Assembly: GCA_030016385.1 (NCBI GenBank)
Contig: JASEJN010000006.1
Span: forward strand, 21,323 to 85,322
DNA length: 64,000 nt
Direction of reading: 5' to 3'
Origin: Clostridiales bacterium
GTDB lineage: Bacteria > Bacillota > Clostridia > Clostridiales > Oxobacteraceae
Numbering within the stretch: position 1 is the stretch's first letter; each line of letters starts with the position of its first letter. The position numbers were made by a program, and so were the translations under genes. Of this stretch, positions 59,773 to 64,000 are shown piece by piece. The notes below the pieces were generated by a model, which was not told where the DNA came from, did no database searches, and worked only from the letters and a program-made list of their open reading frames with translations.

Positions 59773-60375
59773 TTATTCTATAACCTTTTTAATAAGTTCC
59801 ATGGAGCTGTCGGTGAACTTGCATCTTTCACAATTTCTATATAACAGATAAAAAAAATACAAGAATTTATATCCATGATGGTAAACCCTGTAATAATAAA
59901 ATACTTTTTCAGGATAATCGTTTTTTAACTCATTTATAACGTTGAGATGAACGCTTTCACCCCTAAAATCACTCTTATCCAACCGTCTTACTTTTTTATG
60001 GTTTACTCTTTTGTCAAATATTATTATACTATCATATTCCGATTTTTTTGCTGCTTTTTGGGTGCTGACATAATAAATCCTGTTAATAGGTACGCTTATA
60101 GCTCTTTCAAACATACTGTCCCTTATTTTTATTCTGTCATCTTTAAAAATAATATCATAATGAAGCCACCTTACGATATCGGCATCAAAAATAAGAAGTA
60201 TCAATAAAATAGCAGCAAAGCAGGCAACTGCAAAATACGACTCCCATCCTATAAAAAATCCCTTCTGTATGAGAGCATATAAAAATATCCCTGAAATAAG
60301 CATTATTCCCATCGTGAAGTATATTTTAAATATGTTGGCTATTCTTTCTCTGTCAAGTTTTTTATATATATTCAT
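59773..60375 (-). CDS. Two-TM membrane protein with a possible PH-like domain
   Basis: A 200-residue protein with two N-terminal membrane helices (FTMGIMLISGIFLYALIQ and YFAVACFAAILLILLIFDA). A cytoplasmic part follows in which a beta-rich stretch (IIFKDDRIKIRDSMFERAIS, VPINRIYYVSTQKA) resembles a bacterial PH (YdbT/PH2) domain. The end is rich in Tyr and basic residues with two Cys close together (NCERCKF). No firm family. It lies 34 nt after prfA, with the ribosome site GGTGAT upstream of ATG 60375. Confidence 0.6.
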   Translation of the reverse strand: MNIYKKLDRERIANIFKIYFTMGIMLISGIFLYALIQKGFFIGWESYFAVACFAAILLILLIFDADIVRWLHYDIIFKDDRIKIRDSMFERAISVPINRIYYVSTQKAAKKSEYDSIIIFDKRVNHKKVRRLDKSDFRGESVHLNVINELKNDYPEKVFYYYRVYHHGYKFLYFFYLLYRNCERCKFTDSSMELIKKVIE

Positions 60376-60409
60376 AAGATCACCGTCTGCTGCTGCAATT
60401 AATTATTGT

Positions 60410-61480
60410 TCATTCCCCGACTGCCTTTAATTTTTCCGCCTGATCGGCAGTATTCAAGGCATCGAGTACAACATCCATATCCCCGTCCAGGAATGATTCG
60501 AGCTGGTATATGGTAAGCCCGATCCTGTGATCGGTAACCCTGCCTTGCGGAAAATTATACGTTCTTATTCTTTCGCTTCTATCACCGCTCCCTACCTGGC
60601 TCCTTCTTTCCTCCGCAACTTTTGCATTCTGTTCTTGCTGTAATTTATCATAAATCCGCGCTTTTAAAACCTTCATGGCCTTATCCCTGTTTTTAATCTG
60701 GGATTTTTCATCCTGGCATGTCACGACAATCCCTGTCGGTATATGTGTAATCCTTACGGCTGAATCAGTTGTATTTACACACTGCCCGCCATGCCCACTG
60801 GACCTGTAAACATCTATTCTGAGGTCATCCGGGTCTATGTTAACTTCGACATCTTCAACCTCAGGCATTATCGCAACGGTTACGGCAGATGTATGAATAC
60901 GGCCAGATGCTTCCGTTTCAGGAACCCTTTGAACTCTGTGTGTACCGCTCTCGAACTTCAGCCTGCTGTAAACACCTTTCCCCTGTATCATGGCAACAAC
61001 TTCTTTAAATCCGCCAAGATCCGTCTGATTTGCACTCATTATCTCAACTTTCCAGTTTTTCCTCTCGGCATATTTTGTATACATTCTTAAAAGCTCGGCT
61101 GCAAAAAGTGCCGCCTCTTCGCCTCCGGTGCCTGCTCTTATTTCAAGGAAAACATTCTTTTCATCATTGGGATCCTTGGGCAGAAGCAATAATTTGAGCT
61201 TATTCTCGATCCCCTCCTGCTTCTTTTCGAGGTCCTTCAGCTCTTCTTCAGCCAATTCTTTCAATTCGCTTTCAGATTTATCATCTATTATTTCCTTATC
61301 ATTTTCTATCTCTTTTGAGACATCCTTATACTCTTTGTAACTTTGAACTATTTCCTCCAAGGATGCGTGTTCCTTCATAAGTTTCTGCCACTCCTGCTGG
61401 TTTGCTATAACTTCAGGATCGCTTATCTTTTTTGTTAAATCATTGTACTTTTCCTCTATGAAATCAAGCCTTTCCAACAT
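60410..61480 (-). CDS. prfA: Peptide chain release factor 1
   Basis: A 356-residue RF1 with the peptidyl-tRNA hydrolysis motif [20 protein letters not shown] (GGQ near residue 230) and the stop-codon-recognition domain ([18 protein letters not shown] near residue 190). It terminates translation at UAA and UAG. ATG at 61480 with GGGGTGAG upstream is chosen; GTG at 61489 is inside the ribosome site. It lies 21 nt after prmC, which encodes its methyltransferase. Confidence 0.96.
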   Translation of the reverse strand: MLERLDFIEEKYNDLTKKISDPEVIANQQEWQKLMKEHASLEEIVQSYKEYKDVSKEIENDKEIIDDKSESELKELAEEELKDLEKKQEGIENKLKLLLLPKDPNDEKNVFLEIRAGTGGEEAALFAAELLRMYTKYAERKNWKVEIMSANQTDLGGFKEVVAMIQGKGVYSRLKFESGTHRVQRVPETEASGRIHTSAVTVAIMPEVEDVEVNIDPDDLRIDVYRSSGHGGQCVNTTDSAVRITHIPTGIVVTCQDEKSQIKNRDKAMKVLKARIYDKLQQEQNAKVAEERRSQVGSGDRSERIRTYNFPQGRVTDHRIGLTIYQLESFLDGDMDVVLDALNTADQAEKLKAVGE

Positions 61481-61501
61481 GTTTCTCACCCCAGACCATA
61501 T

Positions 61502-62350
61502 TTATTTTACCCCTTTAATACACCTGTATCTGCCTGCTAAATCCCTGTAAATCTCTATATCTGAAAAACCATTCTTCTCCATTATATCTTTTACATCTTT
61601 ATTCTGATTATAACCTATTTCAAAGATTATATTACCATCCGCCTTTAAGCATTCTAAAGAAACGCTGCAAAGTCTTCTATAAAACTCAAGTCCATCAGCA
61701 CCGCCATTCAGTGCAAGCAAAGGCTCGTAATCCTTAACATCGACCGGTAAAAATTTTATATCAGCCGACTTAATATAAGGAGGGTTTGAAACTATAATAT
61801 CAAATTTCCGACCCGCTACAGGTGATAATAAATCTCCCTGAATTACATATGCCCTGTCCCCGACTCCGTTTAAAGCCGCATTTCCCCGAGCCGCATCCGC
61901 AGCGGCTTTGCTTACATCTATCATTGTTACAAATGCGCGCTCAACATATTTTGCAATACTTATACCTATCGCGCCGCTGCCACAGCATACATCGCAGACA
62001 TATATCGGACCTTCGATCCTCTTACATATATCTATCGCACATTCTGCAACAATTTCAGTATCGCATCTTGGTATAAGCACCCCCTTGCCCGTAGAAAACT
62101 TAAGCCCCATGAATTCCTTGTAGCCGGTAATATATGCAACAGGCATTCCATGCGCCCGCTTACTGATATGATCCAAGAATTTCGCATATTCATCATCACT
62201 CAGTGCCCTCTCACCGTCGGTTATAAGATGAAGCCTGCTGCAATTTAATATATGCGCCATTATGACTTCAGCATCCAGCCTCGGGGTATCGATATTTCGA
62301 TTTCTCAAAAACGATGTGCCTTCTTTGAGTGCGGTAAAGATACTTACCAA
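61502..62350 (-). CDS. prmC: PrmC, release factor glutamine methyltransferase
   Basis: A 282-residue protein with an N-terminal helical domain, GVLIPRCDTEIVAECAIDIC, the SAM-binding VCDVCCGSGAIGISIAKYV and the amide-binding NPPYIKSADI. It methylates the Gln of the GGQ motif in RF1 and RF2. It overlaps the end of the YqhQ-type gene by 7 nt and precedes prfA. Confidence 0.95.
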   Translation of the reverse strand: MVSIFTALKEGTSFLRNRNIDTPRLDAEVIMAHILNCSRLHLITDGERALSDDEYAKFLDHISKRAHGMPVAYITGYKEFMGLKFSTGKGVLIPRCDTEIVAECAIDICKRIEGPIYVCDVCCGSGAIGISIAKYVERAFVTMIDVSKAAADAARGNAALNGVGDRAYVIQGDLLSPVAGRKFDIIVSNPPYIKSADIKFLPVDVKDYEPLLALNGGADGLEFYRRLCSVSLECLKADGNIIFEIGYNQNKDVKDIMEKNGFSDIEIYRDLAGRYRCIKGVK

Positions 62351-63288
62351 GCATTTGCCTCCTTATCATCCGTGAGCACTCCCTTTAATGCTGCAATAGC
62401 TACTTCAAGCATACTGTCGTCAGGCTCGGCTGTCGTTAATTTTTGCAGAAGCAATCCCGGATAAATCAATACATGGACGATTTTCGAATCCGAATGCCCT
62501 GCGAACTTCAATATTTCATAGGATATACCGGCTATTACAGGAAGAAGTATTATTCTTAATATAACTCTTGCCACAAGATTCGGCCAACCGAAAAAAGAAA
62601 AAACAAATATGCTTATGATCATAAATATAAATAGAAAATTAGTCCCGCACCGTGGATGCATCGTCGAATACTTTCTTGCGTTATCAACTGTAAGTTCTTC
62701 CTCATTTTCATAGCAAAATATAGTTTTATGTTCAGCGCCATGATACTGGAAAACTCTTTTTATATCATTCATTTTAGATATAAAGTATATATAAAGTATA
62801 AGAAATATAATCCTTATGATCCCTTCGAGAAAATTCCTCAGAAAATTGCTGCCGCTAATCTTCTTTACAAATCCTATTACGGCAGATGGAAGCACGAAAA
62901 ACAGTGCCACCGCAAGCAATACGGATATGGCTACTGAAAATCCCATGATCACCTTATCGGCCTTATCCTTGAATATCTTTTTCATTAGCTTATCGAATAC
63001 GCCAGTTTCTTTCTGCTCGTCATCCTCTTCAAAGAACTGCGCCGAATATGTCAGGGCATTTATACCTATGACAAGTGATTCGATAAGCGCTACGGAACCT
63101 CGTATAAATGGAAGACCAAGTATTTTGTTCTTCCTTGTATAGCTCTCTGCGGTCCTTTTTTCAACTTCTATCTCATTATCAGGTTTCCTTACGGCTATAG
63201 AAATTCCCTGAGGTCCCCTCATCATCACACCCTCTATTAGAGCCTGACCTCCGATGCCCGTCTTTCTCTTTGTTTTCCAATCCTTCAC
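62344..63288 (-). CDS. YqhQ/DUF1385-family membrane protein
   Basis: A protein of about 314 residues. It starts KTGIGGQALIEGVMMRGPQG, the family hallmark, and later has FQYHGAEHKTIFCYENEEEL and STMHPRCGTNFLFIFMIISI, with four or five membrane helices. DUF1385 proteins are widespread in Firmicutes, usually beside prmC-prfA or rpmE; the function is not established. GTG at 63288 with GGGGTGG upstream is chosen; the open frame extends 33 codons further but through non-coding repeat sequence. Confidence 0.88.
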   Translation of the reverse strand: MKDWKTKRKTGIGGQALIEGVMMRGPQGISIAVRKPDNEIEVEKRTAESYTRKNKILGLPFIRGSVALIESLVIGINALTYSAQFFEEDDEQKETGVFDKLMKKIFKDKADKVIMGFSVAISVLLAVALFFVLPSAVIGFVKKISGSNFLRNFLEGIIRIIFLILYIYFISKMNDIKRVFQYHGAEHKTIFCYENEEELTVDNARKYSTMHPRCGTNFLFIFMIISIFVFSFFGWPNLVARVILRIILLPVIAGISYEILKFAGHSDSKIVHVLIYPGLLLQKLTTAEPDDSMLEVAIAALKGVLTDDKEANAW

Positions 63289-63341
63289 AAAACCACCCCA
63301 TTCTACAGGCAACAAAATGAATACATCTTTTTCAATTATAA

Positions 63342-63445
63342 CACATATTTGTATATATATTATTTGAAGAATATTCATATGTGCCAAAGCCCATATGAAT
63401 TATAGTTATATAAAGATTATTTGAGGAATATTTGATAATTCATAT
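63342..63445. repeat. Two tandem miniature inverted-repeat units upstream of the YqhQ-type gene
   Basis: Unit 1 (63342-63383) has ends CACATAT/ATATGTG around TATTATTTGAAGAATATTC. Unit 2 (63393-63445) has perfect 11 bp ends ATATGAATTAT/ATAATTCATAT around TATAAAGATTATTTGAGGAA. Both keep the ATTTGAAGAATATT core found at the ends of the 200 bp elements, each inside a different inverted repeat. They fill most of the 63289-63535 gap together with AT-rich sequence where the operon promoter must lie. Confidence 0.6.
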
Positions 63446-63535
63446 AATCTTAATCTTTTATTAATAATTAATTAAAACTTGTATACTATTATAATAATTA
63501 GTAAAAATCCTCCTTCTTTTTAATAAAACATATGG

Positions 63536-63578
63536 AAATAGCCTTTAAAAGGCTATTTGTGTTTTTTGGGGTTTTTTA
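63536..63578 (+). terminator. Terminator-like hairpin facing the plus strand, with no plus-strand gene
   Basis: AAATAGCCTTT and AAAGGCTATTT (63536-63558) form a near-perfect stem, followed on the plus strand by GTGTTTTTTGGGGTTTTTT. No T-run is seen on the minus strand. No plus-strand coding gene precedes it, so it either is a back-up for rpmE or ends an unseen small RNA in 63290-63535. Confidence 0.5.
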
Positions 63579-63587
63579 TTTTATATA

Positions 63588-63624
63588 CAAAAATTAAAGG
63601 CTCGGAATAAATCCTAAGCCTTTT
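63588..63624 (-). terminator. Terminator after rpmE
   Basis: AAAGGCTCGGA and TCCTAAGCCTTT (63596-63623) pair with mismatches. The minus strand continues AATTTTTG, while the plus strand has an even better T-run (TTTTTTG), so it can act in both directions. It begins 5 nt after the rpmE stop. Confidence 0.75.
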
Positions 63625-63628
63625 TTGT

Positions 63629-63847
63629 TTATTTGTTTTCTTCTTCTGGTTTTAAATTATATTTTTTGATAAACTTTTCAACACGTCCACCCGTATCGAC
63701 GAGTTTCTGCTTTCCTGTAAAGAAAGGATGGCATTTGGAACAAATTTCAACATGAAGTTCCTTTTTGGTCGAACCAGTTACAAATGTTTCACCACAAGCG
63801 CATTTTACGACTGCCTGATAATATTTTGGATGTATTCCTTCTTTCAT
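63629..63847 (-). CDS. rpmE: 50S ribosomal protein L31
   Basis: A 72-residue L31 with [40 protein letters not shown] and a basic tail. Four metal-binding positions are visible (CACG and CSKC), so it is the zinc-containing type. ATG at 63847 has AGGTGA upstream. Upstream to the window edge is non-coding, ending in repeat block A. Confidence 0.96.
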   Translation of the reverse strand: MKEGIHPKYYQAVVKCACGETFVTGSTKKELHVEICSKCHPFFTGKQKLVDTGGRVEKFIKKYNLKPEEENK

Positions 63848-63952
63848 TGGCTTCACCTCATTTCCTCAACATCAATATATTCCGTCTCCAATAACTAATA
63901 AAGTATATCATATAATTTTGTTCAGTTCAATAATAAATTAAATTATTTCTTC

Positions 63953-64000
63953 GATTCGCAATATGAGTTTATGTTATTTTGAACACTCATTCGCCAGATT
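63953..64000. repeat. Repeat block A (copy 3), cut by the window edge
   Basis: The last 48 bases are identical to 14891-14938. The copy runs off the window, so the ATTTGAA-type end that should follow cannot be seen. Confidence 0.85.

Noticed and set aside
63342..63445. CRISPR array or tandem direct repeat
   Set aside because: Only two units with different arms and no regular spacers; they are inverted-repeat units related to the hairpin elements.
1..64000. tRNA, rRNA or other standard RNA genes
   Set aside because: No cloverleaf-like or rRNA-like sequence was recognised in any intergenic gap by eye.

Overview
The window is about 38% GC and reads as a chromosomal segment of an anaerobic, endospore-forming, peritrichously flagellated member of the Clostridia (Bacillota). 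The evidence is a FliR-FlhB fusion and FliY-type switch protein, a Bacillus/Clostridium-type chemotaxis set (CheC, CheD, CheB, CheR, CheW, CheA, CheY), sporulation genes (spoIIID, spoIIQ, spoIID, a yyaC homologue), and Bacillota gene order around murA, upp, rpiB, prfA and rpmE. Species cannot be fixed from the sequence. Almost every gene is on the minus strand; only the yyaC homologue is on the plus strand.

Reading the minus strand from right to left: (1) 64000-53300 holds housekeeping genes: rpmE, a YqhQ-type membrane protein, prmC, prfA, a two-TM protein, a ZIP metal transporter, tsaC/ywlC, ywlE, rpiB, upp, a dCMP deaminase, a TagO/WecA-type transferase and wecB/mnaA. (2) 53050-46600 is the ywmB-murA-spoIID-spoIIQ-spoIIID-mbl block. 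(3) 45840-38900 holds a small membrane protein and a carbohydrate island: GH31, GH38 and a polysaccharide-deacetylase lipoprotein. (4) 38750-28030 is a chemotaxis/switch operon: fapA, cheW, cheD, cheB, cheR, cheA, cheC, cheY, cheW, fliM, fliY and a DUF2225 gene. (5) 27990-15020 is the late flagellar region: flgM-flgN-flgK-flgL-fliD-fliT, flagellin, a 1715-residue glycosyltransferase/methyltransferase, two FlaG-like genes and fliS. Three sites match the sigma-28 (SigD/FliA) consensus, upstream of flgM, flagellin and flaG. (6) 14660-1 is the early flagellar operon flgB-flgC-fliE-F-G-H-I-J-K-flgD-flgE-flbD-motA-motB-fliL-O-P-Q-fliR/flhB, cut by the window edge inside FlhB. Early genes are tightly coupled; many starts are TTG or GTG whose Shine-Dalgarno sequence overlaps the previous stop codon.

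The parts most worth a second look are: (a) a family of transposase-less repeats, including two ~200 bp hairpin elements (35716-35917, 50574-50777), 40-55 bp miniature relatives (15480-15524, 63342-63445) and an associated block repeated at 14891, 59648 and the right window edge. Two of them are flanked by 8-9 bp direct repeats, which suggests mobility; (b) a cheB lacking its receiver domain, with one of these elements filling the gap between cheD and cheB; (c) the giant flagellin-linked enzyme, which combines GT2, TPR, GT4 and FkbM methyltransferase domains and carries an apparently decayed second GT2 domain at its N-terminus; (d) tandem FlaG-like genes; and (e) a terminator-like hairpin directly before the ywmB ribosome binding site.
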